Source: Paenibacillus polymyxa (GTDB lineage Bacteria; Bacillota; Bacilli; Paenibacillales; Paenibacillaceae). From it: 64,000 bases of DNA. The position numbers were made by a program, and so were the translations under genes. The notes beneath the pieces were generated by a model that searched no databases, was not told the DNA's origin, and saw only the letters and a list, made by a program, of their open reading frames with translations. The stretch spans positions 62,001 to 126,000 of the forward strand of contig NZ_JAGGNR010000005.1 of the NCBI RefSeq assembly GCF_018614975.1, given 5' to 3'. Positions 1 through 8,023 of this stretch are shown here, in pieces (position 1 is the stretch's first letter; every line of letters starts with the position of its first letter).

Positions 1-1
1 T

Positions 2-574
2 GCTGGATTGTCCACCAAAACAGACAAAGTCGGCATGATCGCAGCAATGGATGTACCATTGATCAAGAAATATACGGAAGGGTTCAAAGCTGGATTGGAA
101 TCCGTGAATCCGGATGCAGAATTCCTCGTGAACTATGTAGGTGGATTCAATGACCCGGCCAAAGCAAAAGAATTGGCGCTGGTACAATTCGGCAAAGGCG
201 CTGACTTCATCGCTGGCGCATCCGCTGTAGGTGATCTTGGTGTGTTCGAAGCAGCGAAAGAAAAAGGCTTCTATACTTCAGGTCAGGATACGGACCGTAC
301 GGTTGAAGACCCGGAACATATCGTATTGTCTCAATTGAAGTCAACCGATACGGTTGCTTATGAGACCGTAAAAGATTTCGTAGAAGGCAACTTCAAAGCA
401 GGTGCAGTAAACTACGGCTTGAAAGAAGACGGTGTGGGCCTGACGTACGTTACACGTGACAGCGAATCTCCATTGAATGCTTTTGTTGGACAAGAAGTGA
501 TCGACAAGGTTAAAGCAATCAAGGATGATATCGTATCCGGCAAAATCGTAGTCAAAGATCCATTGCAACAATAG
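2..574 (+). CDS. BMP-family ABC transporter substrate-binding lipoprotein, C-terminal part (5' end outside window)
   Basis: The frame is already open at the left edge and ends at TAG 574, so signal peptide, lipobox and the first part of the protein are missing. About 190 residues remain. They match the BMP/PnrA periplasmic-binding fold, with phrases such as GFNDPAKAKELAL and SGQDTDRTVEDPEHIV and a Lys-rich C terminus typical of the family. These lipoproteins bind purine or pyrimidine nucleosides outside the membrane and hand them to an ABC permease. The genes for the double ATPase and two permeases follow downstream, in the same order as nupNOPQ of Bacillus subtilis, so nucleoside uptake is the likely role. 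The substrate itself is inferred. A terminator separates this gene from the rest of the transporter, as is common where the binding protein is made in excess. Confidence 0.9.
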   Translation, partial: AGLSTKTDKVGMIAAMDVPLIKKYTEGFKAGLESVNPDAEFLVNYVGGFNDPAKAKELALVQFGKGADFIAGASAVGDLGVFEAAKEKGFYTSGQDTDRTVEDPEHIVLSQLKSTDTVAYETVKDFVEGNFKAGAVNYGLKEDGVGLTYVTRDSESPLNAFVGQEVIDKVKAIKDDIVSGKIVVKDPLQQ

Positions 575-625
575 TTCGAATGTTTCTAATGTTCTTTACA
601 ATGAATGAGTGATGGAATGGATCAG

Positions 626-653
626 CCGGCTGCCCGATCAGGCAGCCGGTTTT
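626..653 (+). terminator. Intrinsic terminator after the BMP lipoprotein gene
   Basis: A perfect 9-bp stem (CCGGCTGCC with GGCAGCCGG) encloses a 6-nt loop and is followed by TTTT. It lies 50 nt past the stop codon and before the next transporter genes, so it probably reduces transcription between binding protein and ATPase. Confidence 0.85.
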
Positions 654-677
654 GCTGCTATTAAATGACCAGTATAT

Positions 678-854
678 GTTCAACTTATCGTTTACACGAT
701 AACGAAGAGGACAGAAATAACCTGAAGAAGCGAAGTGTTCGCATTTATCCCCGGATTTTCCCTTGTCAAAAGGGAATCAAAAAATCTGGGGATAACGGCG
801 ATCGGAAGGTTGTTCTGTCATCGTAGTGGCGAGTGTAACCTTTTTAAGTTGAAC
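678..854 (+). repeat. Dispersed hairpin element, copy A (candidate structured leader RNA)
   Basis: This 177-nt unit is bounded by imperfect inverted ends (678-697 against 833-854, inner pairing TTACAC with GTGTAA). Inside are a second helix (GACAGAA with TTCTGTC), a small hairpin GCGAAGTGTTCGC, a 13-bp helix between TTATCCCCGGATT and AATCTGGGGATAA, and the box GCGATCGGAAG. Related copies are at 17452-17638 (minus), 24389-24577, 31907-32086 and 40551-40740. This copy ends 1 nt before the AGGGGAG Shine-Dalgarno of the transporter ATPase gene and points in the same direction. It could be a cis-regulatory RNA, an mRNA processing or stability element, or a miniature mobile element. I know no family name for it. 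Confidence 0.8.
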
Positions 855-875
855 TGAGGGGAGCGAACGCGAGAT

Positions 876-2375
876 ATGCTGTTGGAGATGGAGCAGATTA
901 CGAAGAGATACGGCGGCTTCACCGCTAACCGTGACATCCGTTTTAATTTGCGTGAGGGAGAGATTCATGCCCTTGTAGGTGAGAACGGGGCCGGTAAAAC
1001 AACCTTGATGCGTATGCTGTACGGGATGGAACAGCCTACGTCAGGCACAATCAAAGTCCGTGGACGCGAAGTGAGCTTTGCTACGCCGTCCCAGGCGATG
1101 GCAAGTGGCATCGGTATGGTGCACCAGCATTTTATGCTGTTCCCTTCCTTTACGGTGGCGGAGAACATCGTGATTGGACGCGAACCGGCGAAGGCAGGTG
1201 CATTTGATCGCAAAAAAGCAGCGGCCCAGGTGAACGAGCTTGGCAGACAATATGGTATGCCGGTTGACCCGTGGAAAAAAGTGTCCGAGTGTCCACTTGG
1301 CATGCAGCAGCGTGTTGAAATTCTCAAGGTGCTGCATCAGGGCGCAGACATCATTATATTGGATGAACCTTCAGCGGTACTGACACCGCTGGAAGTGAAG
1401 GAACTGCTGGCGAACATGAAATCACTCGCCAAACTGGGCAAAACCTTTGTACTGATCACGCATAAGCTGCAAGAAGTCATGGATGTAGCCGACCGGATCA
1501 CGGTGCTTCGGGATGGTCAGGTGACAGGTACGTTGGAAGCGAAGGATACACATGTGGAGGAATTATCCCGTCTGATGGTTGGTCGTGAACTTGTGCGTAT
1601 GGACAAGCAGCCATCGGTTCCAGCGGAAGCGGTGCTTCAGGTGGAAGGGATCAATCTGTCCGGAGCGAAGGATCGTTCGGCGCTCAAGGACATCCACATG
1701 GAGGTTCGAAAAGGTGAGGTCGTTGGTATAGCGGGTATCTCGGGTAACGGCCAGTCGGAACTGATTCAGGTCATTGCCGGACTGCGTAAGGCGGATAGTG
1801 GTCGCGTTGTGCTCTCCGGGCAGGATACAACCAATTGGCCTGTACGGCGCATCCGGGAGCATGGACTTGCTCATATCCCGGAAGATCGTTACATGTGGGG
1901 AGCAGCCAAGGATGCAAGTGTTCGCGAGAACGGGCTGATGGGACATCATCATCGCTTGCAGTCACGTGGCATCATCAAAGCCAAAGCAGCAAGAACGATG
2001 GTAGAGAGCTGGATCCAACAGTTCAGCATCAAGACGGGTTCTGCGGAAACCAAGGCACAGTTTCTGTCCGGTGGAAACTTGCAGAAGCTGATTGCTGCCC
2101 GTGAATTTGCACAGGATACACCGTTTCTGATTGCCGCCGAACCAACACGTGGTGTGGATATCGGAGCGATGGAGACAATCCATGCCGAATTGCTGCGCAA
2201 ACGTAGTGAAGGTGCGGGAATTCTGCTCATTTCATCGGAGTTGTCGGAGATTTTGCAATTATCTGATCGGATTATTGTCATGTATGAAGGCGAAATCGCC
2301 GGAGAACTTGAAGCAGAGGAAGCGACTGAGGAACAGATCAGCTTGTTAATGGCAGGAGGGAAAGAGCGGATATGA
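876..2375 (+). CDS. Nucleoside/sugar-type ABC transporter, duplicated ATP-binding protein (NupO-like)
   Basis: A 499-residue protein with two ABC cassettes in tandem powers import together with the two permeases downstream. Cassette 1 has Walker A GENGAGKTT (residues 35-43), a degenerate signature PLGMQQRVEILK and Walker B IILDEPS. Cassette 2 has a weakened Walker A (GISGNGQSEL) and a clear LSGGNLQKLIAAREFA signature near residue 398. That asymmetry is normal for the RbsA/NupO family, as is the length. The ATG start at 876 has GAGGGGAG about 12 nt upstream, just after hairpin element copy A. The next gene overlaps by 4 nt (ATGA), showing translational coupling. Nucleoside specificity is inferred from the BMP gene upstream and the nucleoside phosphorylase downstream. 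Confidence 0.92.
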   Translation: MLLEMEQITKRYGGFTANRDIRFNLREGEIHALVGENGAGKTTLMRMLYGMEQPTSGTIKVRGREVSFATPSQAMASGIGMVHQHFMLFPSFTVAENIVIGREPAKAGAFDRKKAAAQVNELGRQYGMPVDPWKKVSECPLGMQQRVEILKVLHQGADIIILDEPSAVLTPLEVKELLANMKSLAKLGKTFVLITHKLQEVMDVADRITVLRDGQVTGTLEAKDTHVEELSRLMVGRELVRMDKQPSVPAEAVLQVEGINLSGAKDRSALKDIHMEVRKGEVVGIAGISGNGQSELIQVIAGLRKADSGRVVLSGQDTTNWPVRRIREHGLAHIPEDRYMWGAAKDASVRENGLMGHHHRLQSRGIIKAKAARTMVESWIQQFSIKTGSAETKAQFLSGGNLQKLIAAREFAQDTPFLIAAEPTRGVDIGAMETIHAELLRKRSEGAGILLISSELSEILQLSDRIIVMYEGEIAGELEAEEATEEQISLLMAGGKERI

Positions 2376-3439
2376 ATCGGGTAAAAGAAACACTTCGCGG
2401 ACTCGTACAGCCGCTGCTTGCCGTATTCATCGGTCTGCTTGCAGGGGCTGTGGCGATTCTGATCGTTGGCGGTAACGTGGTGGATACGTATGCGGAGATG
2501 TGGAAAGGGGCCTTCGGGAACTTCTACTTCTTCACGAATACGTTGGCTCGTTCCACGCCAATCATTTTGGCGGGACTTGGCGTAGCATTGGCATTCCGTG
2601 CCGGATTTTTCAATATGGGAGCCGAAGGCCAGATGATTCTTGGCGGGCTCAGTGCTGCGCTCACCGCGCTCTATCTGCCAGGGCCAGGCTGGTTTGTGTG
2701 TATTGCTGCGATTGTGGCAGGTATTGTTGCCGGGGGAATCTGGTCCCTGTTTGCAGGTTGGCTGGATGCACGCTTTGGGATGAACCTTTTGATCACAACT
2801 CTACTACTTAACTATATTGCTATTTATTTTGGCGGATACATGGTCTCCTATCCATTCAAGGACCGCACAGGATCTGCAGCGATGGCACAGACTCCGATGA
2901 TTGATCAGAGTATCTGGTTGCCGAAGTTGTTCCAGGGTATGGGACTGCATGCCGGATTCATTATTGCTATTGTAGCGGCTATTCTGATCTACTGGTTCAC
3001 ACATAAAACGGTGACCGGTTACGAGATCCGCATGCTCGGCAGCAACCCGTCCTTTGCAACCTACGGTGGTGTTCGACGCATTCGTATGATGATGCTGTCC
3101 ATGGTCATCAGTGGTGGACTTGCTGGACTTGCGGGTGCGGGGGAAGTGCTCGGTACACAGTACCGTTTCCTTGATGGCTCGCTGTCATCCGCAAGTTATG
3201 CATGGAGCGGCATTATGGCCACGCTGCTTGCCCGCTCGCACCCCCTTGGTACAGCTGTAGCAGCCATTCTGCTGGCTGCGTTACAGACAGGTGCCATGGG
3301 GATGGAGCGGAATACGGATGTGCCGCTGGAAGTCGGCAGTGTCATCCAGGCGGTATTGACGTTATTTGTATCAGCTCAGATCGGTTATTCATTCCTGAAG
3401 CGGAGAAAGGAGAAAAAGTCCAATGCAACAACTGTTTGA
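2372..3439 (+). CDS. ABC transporter permease 1 (BPD_transp_2 family, NupP-like)
   Basis: A 355-residue, very hydrophobic inner-membrane protein with about eight to ten membrane segments. The phrases GFFNMGAEGQMILGG and ITTLLLNYIA are typical of RbsC/NupP-type permeases, whose two paralogous subunits form the channel. It starts inside the stop codon of the ATPase gene (ATGA overlap) and overlaps the second permease by 17 nt, so the three genes are made together. The C terminus is a short basic tail (KRRKEKK). Confidence 0.9.
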   Translation: MNRVKETLRGLVQPLLAVFIGLLAGAVAILIVGGNVVDTYAEMWKGAFGNFYFFTNTLARSTPIILAGLGVALAFRAGFFNMGAEGQMILGGLSAALTALYLPGPGWFVCIAAIVAGIVAGGIWSLFAGWLDARFGMNLLITTLLLNYIAIYFGGYMVSYPFKDRTGSAAMAQTPMIDQSIWLPKLFQGMGLHAGFIIAIVAAILIYWFTHKTVTGYEIRMLGSNPSFATYGGVRRIRMMMLSMVISGGLAGLAGAGEVLGTQYRFLDGSLSSASYAWSGIMATLLARSHPLGTAVAAILLAALQTGAMGMERNTDVPLEVGSVIQAVLTLFVSAQIGYSFLKRRKEKKSNATTV

Positions 3440-4346
3440 TGCAGCCATGTTTGGCTCAACCTTGCGGATTATGACTCCAATCCTGCTTGCAGCGCTCGGT
3501 GGGGCTTTATGTTCTCGTGTCGGTCTGTTCAACGTCGGTCTTGAAGGACTGGTGCTGATCGGTGCATTCTCCGCAATTGTCGGCAATTATCTGTTTGGCA
3601 ATGTACTGCTGGCTGTACTCTTTTCCATTATTATTGTGATGTTATTCTCGGCGCTGTTTGCCTTTATAAGTATTAATCTCAAGGCTAACGCCATCGTGGT
3701 CGGGATCTCGCTGAACTTCCTGGCTGCGGGGGTGACGACCTTTGCACTGCGTGCGATTTTTGATGTAAAAGGTGCATACTACGACAAAGACATGGTGGGA
3801 CTTCCCAAGTGGGATATTCCGCTGATTAAGGACATTCCGTGGGTCGGCGATGTAATATCGGGACATAGTCCTCTGGTTTACCTCGGCATTGTACTCGTGA
3901 TTGCATTGCAATTTTATCTGTTCAAAAGTGTATCCGGCTTTCGTCTGCGCTCGGTCGGTGAGAACCCGATCGCAGCACAGAGCATCGGGATCAAGGTACG
4001 CGGCATCCAGTACGGTGCCGTTCTGATGTGCGGTGTCTTGTGTGCCCTGGCTGGCGCACAGCTGTCGCTCGGTCAGGTGACGATGTTTACCGAAGGCATG
4101 ACTGCTGGTCGTGGGTTTATCGCGCTGGTGGCAACGATGTTAGGACAAGCGAATCCGCTTGGTGTGATGGGCTCCAGTGTACTGTTTGGCTTCATGGAAG
4201 CATTGAGTATTCGTCTGCAAGGCTTCTCCTTGCCAACGCATTTCACGTTGATGCTGCCGTATATTGTGACGCTGGTCGCGATGTTCTTTTTCAAAGACCG
4301 TACCTATGCACAGGATGCACTGAAAGCGGGCGGAAGCTCGCGTTAA
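3423..4346 (+). CDS. ABC transporter permease 2 (BPD_transp_2 family, NupQ-like)
   Basis: A 307-residue multi-spanning protein, shorter than and paralogous to permease 1. It has the family phrase GLFNVGLEGLVLIGA near residue 37 and the conserved loop SVGENPIAAQSIGI. The start ATG at 3423 lies within the end of permease 1 and is preceded by GGAGAAA in the coding sequence. It completes the importer: ATPase, permease 1, permease 2. Length and order fit NupQ of Bacillus subtilis, but the transported nucleoside cannot be read from sequence. Confidence 0.9.
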   Translation: MQQLFDAAMFGSTLRIMTPILLAALGGALCSRVGLFNVGLEGLVLIGAFSAIVGNYLFGNVLLAVLFSIIIVMLFSALFAFISINLKANAIVVGISLNFLAAGVTTFALRAIFDVKGAYYDKDMVGLPKWDIPLIKDIPWVGDVISGHSPLVYLGIVLVIALQFYLFKSVSGFRLRSVGENPIAAQSIGIKVRGIQYGAVLMCGVLCALAGAQLSLGQVTMFTEGMTAGRGFIALVATMLGQANPLGVMGSSVLFGFMEALSIRLQGFSLPTHFTLMLPYIVTLVAMFFFKDRTYAQDALKAGGSSR

Positions 4347-4393
4347 TTCCTGAATGTCTATGTTAGAGGCAGAAAAAGAAGGAGGGATTCCAC

Positions 4394-5065
4394 TTGCATA
4401 ACAAGGCTGAACGTTTGAAAAAAAGTAAAACCCCGGCACCCAAAACAGGTAACGATCACGGAGATCGGCTGCCGCCAGGACAGATGCTGACGGAGAAATT
4501 CCCGATTCTGCATGAAGGGGAAGTGCCGGAATATGACCTGTCCACGTGGGACCTGAAGGTATTCGGCGAAGTGGAAGAGGAGAAGGTGTTCTCCCTAGCT
4601 GAGTTGCAGGCGATGCCACAGGTGAACACGGTGAGTGATATTCACTGTGTTACCCGTTGGTCGAAATTCGATACGCCGTGGGAAGGTATTCGCTTCTCCG
4701 ATTTTGTGAAGCTTCTGGGGGTTAAGCCGGAGGCAAAATACGTCATGATCCATGCAGATCATGATTATGAGACAAATGTACCGCTCGAAGAATTGATGCA
4801 TGATGATGTACTGCTTGCATTCAAATATAACGGTGAGCCACTAACGCCCAAGCATGGCTTTCCGCTGCGTATGGTCGTACCCCAACTCTACTTCTGGAAG
4901 AGTGCGAAGTGGATACGTGGTCTGGAGTTTATGACAGAAGACCGTAATGGATTCTGGGAAGTGAATGGTTTCCACCATTTTGCTGATCCGTTCAAGGAAC
5001 AACGCTTCTCCGGTGAAGATCTGCCGATTCCGGAAGACGAGTGGACGAAGAAGGAGTTTGATTGA
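4394..5065 (+). CDS. Sulfite-oxidase-like molybdopterin-binding oxidoreductase
   Basis: A 223-residue soluble protein holding a single oxidoreductase molybdopterin-binding domain. The conserved Cys that would bind molybdenum is in SDIHCVTRWSKFD (residue about 84). Other family marks are the KHGFPLRMVVPQLYFWK segment and the W..G..F fold near the C terminus. No signal peptide or heme domain is seen, so it resembles the short bacterial YuiH-type proteins and not full sulfite oxidases. The start is TTG 4394 with AAGGAGGG 8 nt upstream. It sits between the nucleoside transporter and the nucleoside phosphorylase, 1 nt before the latter, so it is likely co-transcribed, but its substrate is unknown and the link with nucleosides may be accidental. 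Confidence 0.85.
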   Translation: MHNKAERLKKSKTPAPKTGNDHGDRLPPGQMLTEKFPILHEGEVPEYDLSTWDLKVFGEVEEEKVFSLAELQAMPQVNTVSDIHCVTRWSKFDTPWEGIRFSDFVKLLGVKPEAKYVMIHADHDYETNVPLEELMHDDVLLAFKYNGEPLTPKHGFPLRMVVPQLYFWKSAKWIRGLEFMTEDRNGFWEVNGFHHFADPFKEQRFSGEDLPIPEDEWTKKEFD

Positions 5066-5066
5066 T

Positions 5067-5825
5067 ATGTTGATGCCTATTTTGCAGATTCATTCGGAAG
5101 ACATGCCGGCATACGCCATCGTCTGTGGTGATCCGGCACGTGCGGAGAAGATTTCCCGTAAGCTGGAGCAGGCGAGAGAACTGGCGTTCAGTCGGGAGTA
5201 TCGTACATTTGTTGGATTGTATGAAGGGGTACAGATCGCTGTGGTCAGCCATGGTGTAGGTTCGCCTGGAGCAGCTGTGTGTTTCGAGGAATTGATTCGC
5301 GCGGGTGTAACAACTCTGATTCGTGTAGGTACAGCGGGATCGTATACAGCCGATTATCCGGCAGGTAGTGTGATTGTGAGCACAGCCGCTGTTCGTACGG
5401 ATGGGTTGACTCGCCAACTGGTGCCGGATGGTTTCCCAGCGGTAGCGGATATTGGGGTGACACAAGCGTTGATTGAAGCTGCTCGTGAGCAAGAACGCGC
5501 AGATGATGCAACATTTGCAGGCAAAGTGGGCGTGGGTATCACCGTAACGCTGGATGCATTTTTTGCAGGCGTGGAAGAGATTCCACACCGCAAGTATAAG
5601 CAGGCTGGAGCACTCGCGGCCGAGATGGAAATTGCGGCACTCTACATCGTCAGCACCTTGCGTGGCGCTCGCGCCGGAGCCATTGTCGCAATTGATGGAT
5701 TCGCGGACAGTGATCTGGCTGCCGAGTATGATCCGCATACGGATGCGGTTGGACAAGCGGTGGAGCGAGAGATTAATGCAGCGCTACGCGCACTAGCCGC
5801 GCTTGCTCGCCAGGATCAGGCTTAG
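5067..5825 (+). CDS. Nucleoside phosphorylase (uridine/purine nucleoside phosphorylase family)
   Basis: A 252-residue enzyme of the PNP/UDP hexamer family, which cleaves nucleosides with phosphate to base and (deoxy)ribose 1-phosphate. Phosphate-binding elements are CGDPARAEKI (residues 20-29) and RVGTAGSY near residue 93. The nucleoside-binding signature EMEIAALY is near residue 189, and an Asp in IDGFADSD may act as the acid. The length matches uridine phosphorylase better than DeoD. The frame is open further upstream into the previous gene, but ATG 5067 has AAGGAG at a 10-nt distance and gives the normal family N terminus. Co-location with the importer makes salvage of imported nucleosides the probable role. 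Whether it prefers uridine or purines is not settled. Confidence 0.88.
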   Translation: MLMPILQIHSEDMPAYAIVCGDPARAEKISRKLEQARELAFSREYRTFVGLYEGVQIAVVSHGVGSPGAAVCFEELIRAGVTTLIRVGTAGSYTADYPAGSVIVSTAAVRTDGLTRQLVPDGFPAVADIGVTQALIEAAREQERADDATFAGKVGVGITVTLDAFFAGVEEIPHRKYKQAGALAAEMEIAALYIVSTLRGARAGAIVAIDGFADSDLAAEYDPHTDAVGQAVEREINAALRALAALARQDQA

Positions 5826-5913
5826 AGTGGTTTAAGGCAAGGATGCGTTTGTGTTCATTGTTACAAAGCAAAACAGTAGATGATGTCCATTTGAGGTGGA
5901 CAATATAAAAGGG

Positions 5914-5960
5914 CGTCCCGCAAGGTCACGAATATGACCTAGGGGGCGTCCTTTCCTTTT
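5914..5960 (+). terminator. Terminator of the nucleoside operon
   Basis: A two-part stem (CGTCCC with GGGGCG, then AGGTCA with TGACCT) is followed by TCCTTTCCTTTTT. It lies 90 nt after the phosphorylase gene. Confidence 0.75.
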
Positions 5961-6020
5961 TAATTTCTCCATTTTTTGGTTAAGTGGAGCCTTCTAAATA
6001 AAATGAAAAAGAAGAGGGGA

Positions 6021-6049
6021 TGCAGGTACAATAGCGAATTGTATCTGCA
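6021..6049 (+). other. Hairpin upstream of the orphan gene at 6083
   Basis: TGCAGGTACAAT and ATTGTATCTGCA form a 12-bp stem with one wobble and a 5-nt loop. There is no U-tract, so it is either an mRNA leader hairpin or an operator for the gene at 6083. Nothing else in the sequence decides between these. Confidence 0.5.
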
Positions 6050-6082
6050 CGGCATGTCATTAGATTAGGAGAGTGATTAATT

Positions 6083-6694
6083 ATGGGATGGAGTGAATTA
6101 CGTGAAATTCCTAATGAATACAACGATGAAGTACAGCGGATTGATGAGCAACTTTTGAAACTGGTTGCAGCCAGAAAGTGCATAACCGGAGCTGTTCAAT
6201 ACCAACCCCCTCAAAATATCATCGATGAATGGGTGAGCTTACTGGATATGAAGGAGGAAGATATCCGATATGTTCTCCGTAGCGTGCAGCCGATGCCGCA
6301 AAGACACTACTATCCAAGTGAACCGCTCCAATTGACGAGTGTGGTGCCGATTATGAAGAAAATGATCAAAGATTCGTGTGAGTATATGATCACGCATTCG
6401 ATGCAATATGAAGGCGAAAGCCTCGTATATGTGGAGATTCAATATAAGGGGAATGAAGCTGAGCATATACAAATGGTTCCACATTTGGCTCTGGAAATAT
6501 TCAGCGAACAGAGACATATCACCATGAGACATGGCAGTCGTGGAGGAGGAGGGGAGACGCAAATTAGTTTCCGAGTGGTTCCTGCCCTTCCTTCTTCTCT
6601 GGAAAACGTTCGATTCTCCTTGATTCCCTCAATACCAGAGATGGAATACAAAGTAGAGGAAATCATTTTGGATAAACAGGTTGATTTCGATTAA
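6083..6694 (+). CDS. Protein of unknown function with a chorismate-mutase-like N-terminal helix
   Basis: A 203-residue soluble protein that I do not recognise as a named family. Residues about 10-32 (DEVQRIDEQLLKLVAARKCI) resemble helix 1 of AroQ-type chorismate mutases, with the Asp, the Leu pair and an Arg in place. The rest of the AroQ active site is not evident, so enzyme activity is not claimed. The C-terminal half is rich in beta-strand-like segments and contains a Gly run (RGGGGETQ). The start ATG 6083 has TAGGAGAG 11 nt upstream. The gene stands alone, convergent with the RHH gene at 6760-6945. Confidence 0.7.
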   Translation: MGWSELREIPNEYNDEVQRIDEQLLKLVAARKCITGAVQYQPPQNIIDEWVSLLDMKEEDIRYVLRSVQPMPQRHYYPSEPLQLTSVVPIMKKMIKDSCEYMITHSMQYEGESLVYVEIQYKGNEAEHIQMVPHLALEIFSEQRHITMRHGSRGGGGETQISFRVVPALPSSLENVRFSLIPSIPEMEYKVEEIILDKQVDFD

Positions 6695-6715
6695 TGGGGA
6701 ACAGGATATAACATG

Positions 6716-6769
6716 AAAAATGACGTATGGATGATGCGCGTGTACTAAGGGCGCAAAATCTATACGTCA
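6716..6769 (-). terminator. Terminator of the ribbon-helix-helix gene (minus)
   Basis: TGACGTAT (6721-6728) and ATACGTCA (6762-6769) form a perfect outer stem with a GC-rich inner stem. On the minus strand the stem is followed by TTTTT. The outer arm overlaps the last codons and stop of the gene it ends. It may also serve the convergent gene at 6083. Confidence 0.65.
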
Positions 6770-6945
6770 TTATGTGTATCTGGGGAAATAACACCTTGTT
6801 CTTTCTCGAATTCTTCAATATGTTGTTCAATAAGATACTCAATCTGCATCGCAATAGATCGTTTGTTTTTGTCCGCAATCACTTTAATTTTCTCAAAATT
6901 CTTTTCTCGCAGCCTTAGTGTAAAGACTCTTTTATCTGTAGCCAT
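6760..6945 (-). CDS. Small Arc/MetJ-type ribbon-helix-helix DNA-binding protein
   Basis: A 61-residue protein with the pattern of Arc-like repressors: a short basic beta-strand (KRVFTLRLR) followed by two helices (NFEKIKVIADKNKRSI and MQIEYLIEQHIEEFE). Such proteins bind DNA as dimers through the strand. The frame is open for 14 more codons upstream, but the ATG at 6945 is preceded on the minus strand by TGAGGAG at good spacing and gives the standard N terminus MATDKR. No toxin gene is next to it, so it is more likely a lone regulator than an antitoxin, though this is inference. Its target is unknown. Confidence 0.8.
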   Translation of the reverse strand: MATDKRVFTLRLREKNFEKIKVIADKNKRSIAMQIEYLIEQHIEEFEKEQGVISPDTHNDV

Positions 6946-7105
6946 GAAATAAAATCTCCTCAAAAAGTAATGTTCATATTGTATCATTTAACTCAAATAA
7001 CACATAACTTGGGGACGGCCTGTCCCTCGAAGAGAATGATAATGCAAAAAGTGGGCACGTTATATAAAGGAACATCAACATGAATACGAAAAAAGGGAGG
7101 ACTCT

Positions 7106-7294
7106 ATGATGAAACAGAACAATCAACCTCAGGATGAGGCAGAAATTCGCAATAAGCTGGATGAAGACGGGGATTCCTTGATGGAGAAAAAGAAGATTCT
7201 AAGCGGAGTGGACATTGAGCCGGAGGCGGACGAATGGGCAGCGAAGCCATCACCTGTTGCTTTTAATGAAGGAAATGCTTCTTCGAAAAAATAA
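7106..7294 (+). CDS. Small acidic protein of unknown function
   Basis: A 62-residue, hydrophilic and strongly charged protein (many Asp, Glu and Lys) with no membrane segment and no recognised motif. It is probably partly disordered. The start ATG 7106 (or the adjacent ATG 7109) is preceded by GGGAGG at normal spacing, and a clear terminator follows at 7344, so the gene unit looks real. It could be a sporulation or stress-related small protein, but nothing in the sequence proves this. Confidence 0.6.
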   Translation: MMKQNNQPQDEAEIRNKLDEDGDSLMEKKKILSGVDIEPEADEWAAKPSPVAFNEGNASSKK

Positions 7295-7343
7295 ACAACA
7301 TGAGCATCCTATGGGCTTGATGGAATGAAGATAAATTTAGCGA

Positions 7344-7372
7344 AGCAGGTACCCTTATGGTATCTGCTTTTT
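7344..7372 (+). terminator. Intrinsic terminator after the small acidic gene
   Basis: AGCAGGTACC and GGTATCTGCT form a 10-bp stem with one wobble, a 5-nt loop and a TTTTT tail. Confidence 0.85.
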
Positions 7373-7417
7373 GGTTGTATAATAATGTAAAATTCATTAG
7401 ATGAAAGAGTGATGGGG

Positions 7418-7906
7418 ATGAGTACAGGTACGATTAACATCCGAAAGGCAGAAATGAGGGACTACTCTGGCGTGTCATTGATGATGGATGAGCTGCACCA
7501 GATGCATGTTGATGCACGCCCGGATCTATACAGAGCGTTAGAGACCAGAATGGAGGAAAAGGAGTTCACCGAACTGCTGGAAACGGACAAGCGTTACCTG
7601 TATGTTGCCGAGTCTTCGGAAACGGGCTTAATTCTGGGTTACGGGAGTGCGCAGTTGAGTATTATTGAAGATAACTCATTAATGGTGGATCGCAAGATGT
7701 TATACATCCATGAACTTGTAGTCGATACCAAGCATCGGGGCCAAGGAACAGGCAAACAGCTAATACAGGCATTAATCGAGCTAGGAAGAAAGCTTCAGGC
7801 TCACAGCTTGGAATTAACTGTTTCCACGTTTAACTCTGACGCACAGGCCTTCTACGAACAGATGGGTCTGGTCGTTCGCAGCAGCAGGATGGAGTATACC
7901 TTGTAA
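7418..7906 (+). CDS. GNAT-family N-acetyltransferase
   Basis: About 162 residues with the GNAT fold. Motif A, which binds acetyl-CoA, is seen as VVDTKHRGQGTGKQLIQAL, and the C-terminal part has FYEQMGL, where the Tyr usually is the general acid. The substrate is unknown. Three starts are possible: GTG 7409, ATG 7412 and ATG 7418. I chose 7418 because GAAAGAG lies 8 nt before it. The gene stands alone between a terminator and the copper locus. Confidence 0.85.
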   Translation: MSTGTINIRKAEMRDYSGVSLMMDELHQMHVDARPDLYRALETRMEEKEFTELLETDKRYLYVAESSETGLILGYGSAQLSIIEDNSLMVDRKMLYIHELVVDTKHRGQGTGKQLIQALIELGRKLQAHSLELTVSTFNSDAQAFYEQMGLVVRSSRMEYTL

Positions 7907-7969
7907 GATGCATCGCTCTATTTAATAAAGAAATCATCCATTTTTAACAAAATATCAAAATAACCTTGA

Positions 7970-7986
7970 ATACCCCCATGGGGTAT
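7970..7986 (+). promoter_or_regulatory. CsoR operator in front of csoR
   Basis: A perfect palindrome ATACCCC-CAT-GGGGTAT lies 38 nt before csoR. The same arms recur at 8779-8795 before copA. G-tract palindromes of this kind are the known CsoR binding site, so autoregulation by Cu(I) is expected. Confidence 0.85.
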
Positions 7987-8023
7987 GTTACTCTTAGAAA
8001 AGAATGAAAGAAAAGGGGTGTTC

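Noticed and set aside
678..854. Element copy A as a classical IS or MITE
   Set aside because: No transposase gene or target-site duplication was seen, and end sequences differ between copies while pairing is kept. An RNA element explains the data better, though a MITE origin cannot be ruled out.
4992..5756. 254-codon frame on the minus strand
   Set aside because: It is antisense to the nucleoside phosphorylase, whose motifs are clear. No ribosome site or domain.
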